From assembly GCA_024449915.1 (NCBI GenBank), contig JAMZAV010000776.1, positions 62,001 to 126,000 on the forward strand: a stretch of 64,000 nt of DNA, written 5' to 3'. A program made the translations under genes and the position numbers. This document shows positions 22,623-33,679 of the stretch, one piece after another (position 1 is the first letter of the stretch; each line of letters opens with the position of its first letter). Below the pieces are notes generated by a model. It searched no databases and was not told where the DNA came from. It saw only the letters and a program-made list of their open reading frames with translations. Origin of the DNA: Sweltsa coloradensis. Its lineage: Eukaryota > Arthropoda > Insecta > Plecoptera > Chloroperlidae.

Positions 22623-23951
22623 GTTTGATCCTATCCCCGCTTCTATTTTATATGGTATACCTCAAGGATTATTTGTGTCTCCACTTCACTTCAATCCAAT
22701 TATTGGTTGTTTGTTTCTGTGCTAACTTGTACATGTCTAAAATCTCCATTACATCACGGTATCACAATTATATGGTTGTAGACATATTTTGTAAACTAAA
22801 GACTCTCCTAGCTTTTTAGCCATGACGTCTCCTTTCGATTCGAATAAACACTACACACTACACAAACAACGAAACAACAACAACAATAACGAAACATGAA
22901 ATAAATACATCATTTCAATTTACAGCTATGAGTTATGTATTGGTGGTTGTTTTAAACGATACGGCGGAAACAAGTTCTAGGAGCGGAACCAACGAAGCAA
23001 CATCTCAAAACATATCACTGCCTCCTAGATGGATCTTCTACTTGTTTCGTTCAAGGAGACTTACTAAAGTCGTCTGCAAACAGAGAATAGCTAACAGGCG
23101 TCGAGGATCTACTCTCCTCTTTACCATTTTAACTTCCTGGGGCAGCAGATTTGAGGGAAAAATATTGTGACCTGCAGAGTGATTCTGTAAAGTCAGCGTT
23201 GAATGTTATAAATAAGTCCACTATGTTAAACATACGGCGACATTAATTTTAAATAAATCGCCCATGATTAACAATTATTTTGTTCAAACTTTTTTCAAGT
23301 GTAGATGTGATAACCCTAGTAAGTTTTGTGGCCAGGAACAGACTTGTGTTGATGGCTGGCGACGTGTAATTTGCACAAAAGTCGACCAAACGAACTTTTA
23401 AAATTAGTTGATTAATTGATTGATAATGCAAGATTGTCCAATGTTAAAAGTTGGAAATAACGATGCAATGAATAATGATATTGACTGCTCAGACTGGTTT
23501 GCGTACATGCGTTTGCGGGTATTATTGCCTGCATTAAATGCATCCCCTTGAAGCACCAGTGGCTATTATAGAGTACTAATAATCTGGTCAAAGTGCGTTT
23601 TTTTTTCGCGGGTGATTTGGTGTTTGAATTGTAGATACGAAACCCCTTGATTTACTTCCGAAGCCTGGTGTACATGATGTATATTTTCATAAAAGCGTTT
23701 ATAAATGTGCGATCAGCAAATCTTCATTGTCATGCCAAAACACGTGTCACAATTTAGGCAAAGAAACGAGGTGTTCAAGGGGAAACGGATGTTGTTAAAT
23801 TTTGTGTTTTCGCTATTCTGTCACTAACGGTGAGTGTGTGGTAAAGAGGAGAGGAAACTCTTTGGACATGTGCTGCGCTCTTCCCTGGCTGCGGCTGACT
23901 CGTGAGGCTCAAGTAGATGCTAAGGCACCCCCGGTTATGCCCTTCTTGCAG
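22623..23951 (+). other. Region between the two pore exons
   Basis: No element boundary or further exon can be supported. An 80-codon open frame from 22928 does not resemble a glutamate receptor. Confidence 0.5.
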
Positions 23952-24210
23952 GTACCGACCAGCGCGCCCACACGTCTCTTCTCGTTCATGAACCCCCTGG
24001 CTGGTGGAGATCTGGCTCTACGTCCTAGCAGCCTACGTCCTTGTATCCATCACCATGTTCATTGTTGCCCGCTTCTCGCCGTACGAATGGCACAACCCGC
24101 ATCCGTGTGAAGTTGACAACGATCTCATTGAGAACCAGTTCTCGCTGGCAAACAGCTTCTGGTTCGCTATTGGCACGCTGATGCAGCAAGGATCTGATCT
24201 TAATCCAAAG
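23952..24210 (+). CDS. Kainate-type iGluR, M1/pore exon B (Gln at Q/R site), with a +1 frameshift
   Basis: Acceptor TTCTTGCAG, donor AAG|GTAGCT. The first frame gives [17 protein letters not shown]. After about 23,993-24,006 the homology continues one base out of frame: [20 protein letters not shown] (M1), [12 protein letters not shown], then [20 protein letters not shown] and GSDLNPK, which is the canonical kainate pore. The Q/R site is Gln (CAG, 24184-24186). The exon is 259 nt, one more than its sister, so there is a single extra base in or near the C5 run at 23993-23997. If real, it abolishes this exon. The excellent conservation on both sides favours a sequence error or a very recent mutation. 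Confidence 0.8.
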
Positions 24211-24357
24211 GTAGCTTGTAGAAATATGGCGGCTGATTCTTGAGTGTAACATTGATGAGAATTTATTCTACAAATCGAACTTAATCAGATATAAATATGA
24301 AATCTTACACAAAGATATATAATGCACGAACAATCCAGATGTTATGAGATTAACAGT

Positions 24358-24430
24358 CATGGTTGCTTAGAGGTAAAGCACCCGACCGGCGATTGGGAGA
24401 CCCGGGTTCGACACCCGTCTTTTTTTGGAT
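24358..24430 (+). repeat. tRNA-like sequence (SINE head)
   Basis: TGGTTGCTTAGAGGTAAAGC and the B box GGGTTCGACACCC are tRNA-like. Similar heads occur at 55,342-55,425 (minus) and 55,690-55,775 (plus). Confidence 0.45.
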
Positions 24431-27400
24431 TGATTTCCTTATACCATATCAAGTTTAAACTTTTGCTGTAAATTAAGTAAAAAAATTAAAAACGGTTTTC
24501 TTCAATTAAAATCTCTTACTTGTCTATCCAGTTTTTTTGTAGGGTATTTACTGAAAATTTGTCATTCAAATAAATCATAGCTATTTTGCTCAACTCATTT
24601 TGAAAGGAGATATTTTAGAAGCTTAATCCGCTTATTTCTTTCTTTCTTTATGTCTATCCTATTCAGTCATAAAAACTGATTTACTGATTAACTGATTTAG
24701 AGGCTTTACTCAAATAGGAACAGTAAGTTTTTAGAGTCTTCGATTTTCTTCGTTAGCTTTTTCTTGATACATACCAATCAATAACTTTGTAACAATTCAA
24801 TGTGTATTATGGAGAGCTATTAAATTCTTTCAAATTGACAATGATCTGTTTCATTAATTAATTTTGATTTATAAGTACGCGAAATGTTTAACAAAAGTAT
24901 AAAAGTGATCTAGCGTTTGTGTTGAAATTTTACCATAATCGCAACGACACTCCAAAGAATCATACGCCATATTTCTCACAAAATTAAAATAAGCACCCAT
25001 GAAATGAGTTGAAATCCAACCAACAACATGAAAGTTTCTTCCAATACCTATTTACGATCTCAAGCAATTATGTTTGATTTCTCGGTAGGTAACTCTCTGT
25101 ATGGGTTTTCTCTAATGATATGACTGTGTATGTTTATTCTTCATCACCATTATTGTTGTACATGGCATGGCTTTCCCCTGTTCTAGTTTTACCTCATGTA
25201 TAAAGTACCTCCCAAATACCCGTATTCTCTTCACCCATACCTGTTGCATGTCTGCATTAAAATAAGCACCTCTTCTTTTATGTAAACATTGTTCGTAACT
25301 TGTATCAATCATACAATTATTTCTCATTATTTCGCATGTGCAACATTGCTCAAACATCCACATAATATACGATGCACCATGATTGATGTTAGATTTCTTC
25401 TGGATGATTCTTGAATGTCTCCCAATGTGTTTCGAAAGGATGGGTGCTTATTTTAAATGTTAACAAGCTACATTTGTGAAGTATCCTACGTAGCTGTTCA
25501 GTGGTGACCAACGTGATGTTAATATTAGTACAATTTCACCTACGGGAGTGTTTTCCAAATAATCAAATCGAGAAATAAAGTGATATCAAAATATTACCAA
25601 TATTTTTGGAAGTTACATTAAGACATCTGACTCTAAAAGAGTAGACATCATCTCATTTCAGAATTGATCTCGAAATTCTCGAAATTCCCTGTGAAATGTT
25701 TTTAATATTCTTTCTGTCCAAAGGTGGACCAAAGTGTTTACCTTCCATGATAATCTACTATGCTTTTTGAAAAGCATTATACAATGATATAATGTATCAA
25801 TTATATAATATATATATATATATATATAATATATTCATTATATAATGATTTTTACTTGTTGTCGCGCTACATTTTAATACAATACGGTGCATGAGGTGAG
25901 GTAGAAGACTTGTACTACTTTTCATGTCAATTTAAAAAATTACGTAGACTTGTAGATACATACACGTTTTTCCATCGTGCCAACAAACAAACCATTCAAT
26001 AAATCCTTCTCCAATCTTTTACACTGTCAATAAATTATCCTCCCAAGTAAAAATGAATATTTTAAAAATATTTCAACCAACCAACCAACTGATTTAACAC
26101 ATTTAACATACACAAATGAGTCACTTACACATAAAACATTTCTTTAGCTAGACCATATACATTCCTGTGTATACAATAATAATGTTTTTCTTTCACAGCT
26201 ATATATTTCTCATCTTATATTTTAAATGTGTATGGAAAATGTTATTCATAGCATACACAGTTTAAAGAAAAGCCCACTTAAATAAACAGTTAGGTAATTA
26301 TTTCAAAGAACAAGAAATCAGATAGTAGATGAGCTTACCATGAGATATTGAGATGTTAATCTTTTTTTTTAATGAGTAAAGGAAATTCCATATATTGAAA
26401 AAAAATTAAACACACAACACACATACAACATTCATTAACATTAAAAATTAAAATTACGACACGAAAATGATATAAACTTTTCTCAAAATTTTGTGAGGAG
26501 TTATGAGATCGATAAAGAGTTCTCCAAATAGTAACTTTTAGCAGAGATGGTAAAACAGGTGTCGCCAGAAAATCGCAAATATTTCGTTCAATATATTTTA
26601 GTGAAATGTTGAAACTTTGAATGTGACTCTTCAGAAATCCAGGGGTATAAGGTTCGTGGCTTATCTTCAGGCATGTGACAAGATTGCTTAATTCATCTTC
26701 CTCTCGTGGAGGTTTTGATGTCTATCAACTTTGGCAGCCGTGGTTTATTCGGTTTAGAGACTTCGCTGGTTTTGAGTAATGGAAATCAATGATAAACACA
26801 GATTCTAAACAACAACTCGTCATATCTTCAAGTTACCTAGTAGGTGAAACGTGTTTAAAATACAAGACTGACGTTATATTTTATAAATTTATATTTATTA
26901 TTCAATTATTACAAATAATAACATTAAGAAATATCACAACGAGATATCCCTACAAATTAATAGAATACAAATCATTAAACTAGGATTTGAATTAACAATA
27001 TGACATTAATATTTTATTAGCTTGACTGCTCTGGGGCATTTTGTCCAAATATCTGAAATGCAAATCCATCTGAGCATTCGGTCAATAACATTTCAAGATA
27101 ATCACACTTTTCTAATAAGTTACCACAATATTAAGTGTATCTCCATAAATAACACAATATAACAAACACTTACAATGTTACATAAAATAAGATTCACATC
27201 AATATTTTTATAAGTTGAAGTAGCTCCATGTATGTTTTCTTTTTCAAATAATTATTTTATAAACATGCATATTTTGATTAAAAAAAAAAAAATTGTTAGT
27301 AGACATTAACTATTCGCCATGACAGTAATATAGACACTGGTACTCGGAAGATCTATAAAATCATGCATTATAATATCAGAGTTAATATCTGTTTAAAAAC

Positions 27401-28239
27401 GTGAATTAATAATGATACATTTTGGTCTGTCACAAAGAAGTGTTGGCATGGATTTGTACCAGTTATCTCGTGCTCACACTCCATGCTTTCAGCACAAGTG
27501 GACCAGTGGACCCTAGTCGCTCAGCTGACTGACATCGTGCACTTATCTTTGAAACTGTGCTCAGTTGTCTAGAAAATGTTAATAAAGGCCTCTACACAAT
27601 TTGGATTTTGTTCAAATGTCGTGAACTTTTTCTAGTAGATTAACAACAAAAATTGACCCAAGCGATGAACATTTATGGTTTTTTGACAAAAATGTAAAGT
27701 TTCATAAACTTCCAAGTGCTTCCTAGACGGTCGATTTACTACTTGCCAACATGTCAATGCGTAATATTCTCTCTGAAATCTCCTAGAGGAGTTTCGGCGA
27801 AGCTTTTATTTTATTTATTTATTTATTTATTTAACGTCTATCCTATTCAGTTATAAAAACTGATTTACAAAGGAGGACAACTTTAGAAGCCCTTGCACCA
27901 AATACTGTAATACTAATAATAGCTTCGCTATAATGCGATCTTCTTCCCAAATTTAACACAGGCGATGGTGGCGAAAAAAAACTACAGTCTAGACATTAAA
28001 CTCTTGGACCAAAGTAGATAAAGAAGTTTCCTGTAAACTTGTTTGTTGATTAGAAGGATGTTGCTGTTAGTAGCGCTAGTGGCGCGGAGGTGAGGCGATA
28101 TGGAACTTCATCGATTTCTTTTGTCACTTGATTTCTCTCGTATACCTACCTTGAGTAGAATGTATTAATAAAGAAGCTATTTTAGTAGTATTTGCACGCA
28201 CTGTACATAATGTCTTGAGATGTTCTTGTCCCTGTCAAG
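24431..28239 (+). other. iGluR intron, no further exon seen
   Basis: A (TA)n run lies at about 25,800-25,850. A short shared repeat end (CTATCCTATTCAGT, then AAAAACTGATTTAC) occurs at about 24,653 and 27,838 and again near 36,970. The rest is AT-rich without recognisable features. Confidence 0.55.
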
Positions 28240-28437
28240 GCCACCTCTACTCGAATCGTCGGCGGCATCTGGTGGTTCTTCACCCTCATCATCATCTCGT
28301 CGTACACAGCGAACCTGGCGGCGTTTCTTACAGTCGAGAGAATGATCACTCCCATAGAGAACGCTGAGGACCTAGCAGGACAGACGGAGATTCCGTACGG
28401 GACGCTAGAGAGCGGGTCAACCATGACCTTCTTCAGG
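28240..28437 (+). CDS. Kainate-type iGluR, M3 / start of S2 exon
   Basis: Phase 0 at both ends, 66 codons, acceptor CCTGTCAAG, donor AGG|GTGAGT. It encodes [20 protein letters not shown] and then [20 protein letters not shown], the diagnostic M3 gating helix of ionotropic glutamate receptors, followed by [20 protein letters not shown] of S2. Ser-Gly-Ser-Thr after YGTLE is the classic glutamate-binding segment. Fully intact, with no stops. Confidence 0.92.
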
Positions 28438-28908
28438 GTGAGTTCAAGGTCATACTAGAAGTCAAGGGCAGACTATTGGCACACACTGATATTTATGTAT
28501 TTGCTGCTTTTTGGGGGACAAATGATTTTATAAACACATTAATTTTCAAAATGGTATATACAATGTAAGTGGACGTTTCGAAAAAAAAAACTAGAGTAAT
28601 TAAAAATAGAGACCTAGGTTAGGGTTGTTCGATACATTTATAAAAACATTCGAATTTAACGTAGAAGAGTTCATATTTGATTATTTAAAATCAATTAAAT
28701 GGATAATAACTTCTTAATATTTACTTGAAAATCAAGGTTTTGGAAATCGACAACCATTTCCGACATCAGGCTATTTATTTATAATAATTATTAAAAACAT
28801 AAAAACCTACAACCGAAACGTTGTTCTTACATTTTTAAAGAGTAACCGTTATTATCAAACAAATACTTTAAATGTATCAAAATGAACATGACGAGCATGT
28901 GTTGTCAG
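28438..28908 (+). other. iGluR intron (471 nt)
   Basis: Phase 0, AT-rich. No feature seen. Confidence 0.6.
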
Positions 28909-29134
28909 GACTCTATGATCGAGACCTACAAGAAGATGTGGCGCTTCATGGAGAACAAGAAACAGGCCGTGTTCGTGTCCACCTACGAGGAGGGGATACA
29001 GCGAGTCCTGGAGGGGAACTACGCCTTCCTCATGGAGTCCACGATGCTGGACTACATCGTCCAGAGGGACTGCAACCTGACGCAGATTGGGGGACTACTG
29101 GACTCAAAGGGATACGGCATCGCCACACCCATGG
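28909..29134 (+). CDS. Kainate-type iGluR, S2 ligand-binding exon
   Basis: Acceptor GTTGTCAG, donor ATGG|GTAATT, phase 0 in and phase 1 out. It encodes [56 protein letters not shown] and [20 protein letters not shown]. The Met-Glu-Ser-Thr of AFLMEST carries the conserved acidic residue that contacts the ligand amino group in kainate and AMPA receptors. Intact. Confidence 0.92.
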
Positions 29135-29282
29135 GTAATTTACCAGTTATTATGTCTAAGATGTTTGAACGTCGTAGATCATCATCATACTATTAATATT
29201 TTATGCCATCTACAAAAAAATGGGAATACCTACGGCAAGGTTAACCGACAAATCAAGTAGACACATCAATATATTAAGTATA

Positions 29283-29984
29283 CTAGGAAACGCTCAGTTG
29301 GACGCGTTGATAAGCGAGCACGTGCTATAGCTAGACCCACATTGCACATTTTTTTAAATTTTAAAATTTGCTACGTTCGCTGTCCACAGGGCCATGTTAC
29401 CAATATTATTTATTATTGCCAAGGTATTTGGGTAAACCCGTGTGTAAACTTTACTTTGTGGATAAAATCCACCGCCATCTAGGAGGACCTTGACTCCTTG
29501 GAAAACTATTTAACTCTTTGGTGACAATAATAGACTGCTTCCTCGAAAGTATTTATTACTTCGAGGTGGCAGTGCATTAGAAACTTCGCGCGTCTTTCGT
29601 TGCCATGGCAACGTTACTATTGTTATAATGTAATTTCCATCTACACTACTTATCAGATCAAAATAAAATTAACATATTCGTGACCGGACGGACATTCTAA
29701 ATGATTTGGCTATCTCAGATTTTGTCGCCGTTGAGTTTGAAAAAAAAACTTTCGATTAACTTTAATGTAACTTTTTAACTTTTTAAACGATTTTGCCACA
29801 AAACTAATGGCATTCAATCGAGAACGAAGCTTGCGGATGGTCAAAATTTCAACTCGATCCGAGCCTCCGTTCGAACGTTATCGCGAGACATACAAACAAA
29901 CAAAAAAAAAACAAAACAAAAACAACAAAACCAGTGACTAATTTTTCCGGCAGAGTCAAATGGAAACGCTCGCTTCGCTCGCTT
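29283..29984 (-). mobile_element. Helitron-like element, subfamily III (copy H4)
   Basis: Left (3') end CTAGGAAACGCTCAGTTGG then GCGTTGATAAGCGAGC. Right (5') end is the complement of AAGCGAGCGAAGCGAGCG. The body includes AACTCGATCCGAGCCTCCGT. Located in an iGluR intron. Confidence 0.7.
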
Positions 29985-30186
29985 AATAACACGGAACGGA
30001 GAGTGACATTTAAGGGTACTCCCCAAAATTATAAGGTATCATGTACAGAGCTAGACTTCGGTGTGAACCTATGGGTAATGAGAGTTTGTACCGAAGAAGA
30101 TAGTACTTATAGGATGTTTATAGAGTCAAAATGCCGGAATCAGGGATATCCTAGTGTTAAGGTTGCTTAGGTCCATGGAATTTATA
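29985..30186 (+). repeat. Intron segment present twice (copy 1)
   Basis: The part from TAAGGTATCATGTACA (near 30,031) to GGTTGCTTAGGTCC (near 30,172) is repeated at about 31,684-31,830, with the flanking word CATATGTTACTCAAA also shared. Confidence 0.7.
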
Positions 30187-30896
30187 CTAGGAAACGCTCA
30201 GTTGGACGCGTTGATAAGCGAGCACGTGCTAAAGCTAGACCCACATTGCACATAAAATTTATGGCGTTTGCGTTTCCAATGTTATTTATTATTGCCAAGG
30301 TATTTGGGTAAACCCGTGTGTAAAAATCTTTACTTTGTGGATAAAATCCACCGCCATCTAGAGGACCTTGACTTCTTGGGAAAACTATTTAAACTCTTTG
30401 GTGACAAATAATAGACTGCTTTCTCGAAAGTATTTTGATTACTTCTAGGTGGCAGTGTATTAGATAGAAACTTCGCGCGTCTTTTCGTTGCCATGGCAAC
30501 GTTACTTTTGTTATAATGTAATTTCCATCTACACTACTTATCGGATCAAAATAAAATTTACTATTCTGACCGGACGGACATTCTAAATGATTTGGCTATC
30601 TCAATTTTGTCGCGGTTAGTTTGAAAAAAAAACTTCGATTAACTTTAATGTAACTTTTTAACTTGTTGAACGATTTTGCCACAAAACTAAGGGCATTCAA
30701 TCGAGAACAAAGCTTGCGGATGGTCAAAATTTCAACTCGATCCGAGCCTCCGTTCGAACGTTATCGCGAGACATACAAACAAACAAAAAAAAAAACAAAC
30801 AAACAAAAAAAAAACAAACAAACAAACAAACAAAAAACAAAACCAGTGACTAATTTTTCCGGCAGAGTCAAATGGAAACGCTCGCTTCGCTCGCTT
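30187..30896 (-). mobile_element. Helitron-like element, subfamily III (copy H5)
   Basis: Same ends as H4 and nearly identical body. It is inserted in copy 1 of the duplicated intron segment; copy 2 near 31,830 lacks it. Confidence 0.75.
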
Positions 30897-31042
30897 AATC
30901 ATATATGTTACTCAAACTTTTACAATTCCGTTCCTTAATTAGTTACTATTGGTTGAGTGTAAATTGTCAATGTCAGCATAGGCGCTAATTTACGGCGAGT
31001 CCAATCCGAACTGTCACACAACAGTGTTGGCAAAAGGGTTAA

Positions 31043-31255
31043 ACAAGCGACTCTGATTCGGAGGACCCGGGTTAAAATCCCGTCGAGACCGGCAATCCTG
31101 ACTCAAGTTTTTTTCCCGAGGTTTTGCTCAGTCGTTAATGTGAATGCAAGGGGATTGAGTCCCCTAAATCAGCACTCGGAAATCCCTTCAAAATTATGCA
31201 AAGTCCAAAATACCTAGTTAGACACCTAAGAGGGGCATGAGTTGCCCTGGAGGCG
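31043..31255 (+). repeat. tRNA-derived SINE family 2 copy
   Basis: The head includes GACTCTGATTCGGAGGACCC and the B-box-like GGGTTAAAATCCC, followed by GTTTTGCTCAGTCGTTAATG and GGATTGAGTCCCC. Related copies lie near 32,275 and 56,470. Confidence 0.6.
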
Positions 31256-31683
31256 ACCTTCGAAATCTCTGAACTTAGACCTGCCACGTTTTTGGGTACA
31301 ATCGAAGAAATATTTCTCATGAATATCGTACTTTTACGATTTTTTCGATTTTAAATGCGATATTTTCGTAACATTTGGACCGTTTTTGACCAAACGGCTG
31401 GGGCTACAACGTTCATATTTTACATGGACATTAAGGTAATGGTGATGTTTTGCTTTCTGAAAGAAAAAGTTGAAAAAGTTAACCAAAATCCATAGAATAA
31501 AGGTTTTAATATGAGTTTATTTAGGTTTAAAATAACAATATTAACAAGTAACAATAGGAACTTGACAACAATCACCTGAAATGCATTCAAAAAGCACTTT
31601 CAAAGGAAAAGTGGTCCTATGCAAACTAAAAACTTACAAAAAAGCTCATCCATCAACGCGGCGGGACTTAAGCGTTTTCTTAG
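31256..31683 (+). mobile_element. 5'-truncated Helitron-like element, subfamily I (copy H6)
   Basis: Begins inside the body (GAAATCTCTGAACTTAGACC) fused to the SINE 2 tail. It ends with GCTCATCCATCAACGCGGCG, TTAAGCGTTTTCTTAG and host T. Confidence 0.65.
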
Positions 31684-31850
31684 TAAGGTATCATGTACAT
31701 AGCTAGACTTCGGTGTGGACCTATGGGTAATAAGAGATTATACCGAAAAAGATTGTACTTAAAATGTTAATAGAGTCAAAATGCCGGAATCATGGATATC
31801 CTAATTTTAAGGTTGCTTAGGTCCTTGGAATTTTTTTCATATGTTACTCA
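31684..31850 (+). repeat. Intron segment present twice (copy 2)
   Basis: About 150 bp matching 30,031-30,186 and then 30,899-30,920, but without the element H5. It acts as an empty site. Confidence 0.7.
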
Positions 31851-31954
31851 AAATTGTGCAATGACATGAATGCATGCATGAATTGCACACTGGGCAGGCT
31901 TCTCAGGAAACATTTTTTTTTTAAATGGCTTATGTGTAACCCTGGTGTTTTCAG

Positions 31955-32208
31955 GGTCCCCTTGGAGAGACAAGATCTCCCTGGCCATCCTAGAGCTACA
32001 GGAGAAGGGAGAGATACAGATGCTGTACGACAAGTGGTGGAAGAATCCCGGGGACACGTGCACCCGTACAGAGAAGGGGAAGGAGTCCAAGGCCAATGCC
32101 CTAGGGGTGGACAATATTGGAGGTGTGTTTGTCGTGGCCTGCCGGCCATGCTACGCGTCATGTCGCCCTGAGTTCTGCTACAACGTGGCAAGAACACACG
32201 GGGATAGG
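31955..32208 (+). CDS. Kainate-type iGluR, end of S2 and M4 exon (M4 reading frame disturbed)
   Basis: Acceptor GTTTTCAG, donor AGG|GTGAGT. It encodes [36 protein letters not shown], then [13 protein letters not shown], the conserved entry to M4. Frame 0 then gives [20 protein letters not shown], which is not a membrane helix. Another frame across 32,136-32,166 gives [10 protein letters not shown], more like M4, and frame 0 resumes at EFCYNVART. Two compensating indels (near 32,135 and near the CCCTGAG at 32,166-32,171) would explain this. As written, the protein has no proper M4. Confidence 0.8.
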
Positions 32209-32274
32209 GTGAGTAGAGATTAAGGACGATTACAAAAACTTTTGCCTTATGCGGGATTTAAACCGACAGTATTG

Positions 32275-32440
32275 ACTCGAGCATTAAGCAATTGACTCTT
32301 ATTTGTGAGATATCGGGTTCAAATCCCGTCCGCATTCCTATAAATAAAGGTTTTTCCAAAGTTTTTCTCAGTCGTTTGCGAATTCAAGGGATTGAGTCCT
32401 TTTAAACAGCCATCGGACATCGGACCATCGCCCTAATTGT
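32275..32440 (+). repeat. tRNA-derived SINE family 2 copy
   Basis: B box GGGTTCAAATCCC near 32,314, followed by TTTTTCTCAGTCGTTTGCG and GGGATTGAGTCC, as in the copy at 31,043. Confidence 0.6.
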
Positions 32441-32550
32441 ATGTTTCACGCGAAAGGCCATGATGTACTAAAGAAACATATTATACTACAACTGGGTATC
32501 GCCATTGTACTAACTTGACTCAATGACGACACTGTTGCCTTGTGTTTTAG

Positions 32551-32742
32551 CGAGCGGCACCCACTCCACACCAATCTCTCTGCGCGGAGATGGCCGAGGA
32601 GCTCTGCTTCGCCCTTCAATGCAGAGGGTCACGTCAGCGACCTGCACTCAGAAGGCAGTGCTCCAAGTGTATTCCAGGGACGACTTACGTACCCTCGGCT
32701 CTGGAGTTGCCACATCCACCAAACAATGGAATGCGCTCCGAA
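32551..32742 (+). CDS. Kainate-type iGluR, cytoplasmic tail exon
   Basis: Phase 0 exon of 64 codons, acceptor TGTGTTTTAG, donor GAA|GTGAGT. It encodes RAAPTPHQSLCAEMAEELCF, ALQCRGSRQRPALRRQCSKC and a Pro-rich end. The SLC-EMAEEL-FAL-C-GS-QRPAL pattern is typical of insect kainate receptor tails. Phase matches both neighbours. Confidence 0.8.
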
Positions 32743-33232
32743 GTGAGTGTTTGGTTAATTACTTTTATTTCGTATTTATGTATTATTATTCTCTGTCATT
32801 ATTAAGCTACATCAGGCAATAATAACAGTATGAGACAGGAAAGCTGACCTTTACGGATAACATAATTGGGCTCTGTCTGCAATGAAGCAACCATTGTACT
32901 GATCATGTAATAAATAAATAAAACCAATAGTAATTCATACATTTCTATCTATCTTAGTCACAGAACTGCTTAAGTAATAAACTTTATAGATCACAACTCA
33001 GTCAGAATATAACTCAACAATTTTCTTTGTCCACAAGAGCAGAATATCACATAAGTTTTGTAGATAACCAAGAAGTTGTAAGAACCAGGCAATTTAATGG
33101 CTTTGAGCTACCTAATAGAACACAATAATAAAACTCAATATTTCAGTTGTGATAAAAGTGATCAAAGTTACCCCATGCTTATACAACTGTCATATAAAAA
33201 TAAATAATATAAACATAATTTGTCTGTTTTAG
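32743..33232 (+). other. iGluR intron
   Basis: 490 nt, AT-rich; no repeat recognised. Confidence 0.6.
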
Positions 33233-33296
33233 CGAGGCAGTCTTGGAGTTCCTATTGAACTCCCCCCTCATCTACAACATCAACATCAACAGCACC

Positions 33297-33339
<43 letters not shown>

Positions 33340-33433
33340 GCATCAACATCAACAACATCAACATCAAATACATCTACATCCTGACTTGCATCATCCACAT
33401 CAGATCCATTTACATGGTGATTATGAGAACTAG
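33233..33433 (+). CDS. Kainate-type iGluR, terminal exon with His/Gln-rich tail
   Basis: Acceptor GTCTGTTTTAG, phase 0, 66 codons and stop TAG at 33431-33433. It encodes RGSLGVPIELPPHLQ, then a long alternation of Gln and His (nine consecutive CAA codons inside a (CAN)n tract), then IHLHPDLHHPHQIHLHGDYE. The first part fits the receptor tail. The His/Gln tract is a codon-repeat expansion read in its natural frame; the Asn-rich frame seen on the same strand is a shadow. Confidence 0.7.
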
Positions 33434-33544
33434 AGCACGAAATATCTACGCAAACGCCATCTATGCTCTGGTTTACGAACTTAAGCGCAAGACCGCAGCT
33501 CCATCTACGTGGTGATTATGAGAACTAGAGCACGAAATATCTAC
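33413..33544 (+). repeat. Short direct duplication across the iGluR stop codon
   Basis: GTGATTATGAGAACTAGAGC with the following ACGAAATATCTAC occurs at about 33,416 and again at about 33,512. A second shared word (GCCATCTATGCTCTGGTTTA and onwards) occurs near 33,459 and 33,978. Confidence 0.75.
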
Positions 33545-33679
33545 TCAAACCATAGACATCCTATATAATTGGCTAGACCAGCAGTCGGTGGTCCACTTCC
33601 GGTACAATTAGAAGCCATCTTAAAATGACAGTTTACATGTTAATCAAATGGGAGCGATTTGTGGCCAAATAGTTCTCAA

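Noticed and set aside
24025..24252. Minus-strand frame of 75 codons
   Set aside because: Shadow of the canonical pore exon.
28872..29138. 88-codon frame overlapping the iGluR S2 exon
   Set aside because: Out of frame with the well-conserved S2 sequence.
30663..30938. 91-codon frame repeated in copies at 50946 and 29934
   Set aside because: It is the simple-sequence-rich body of the Helitron-like elements. The Lys/Thr/Asn tail is an (AAAC)n tract.
33243..33515. Asn/Ile-rich plus-strand frame of 90 codons
   Set aside because: It is the AAC/ATC reading of the (CAN)n tract. The phase from the previous iGluR exon selects the His/Gln frame ending at 33433.
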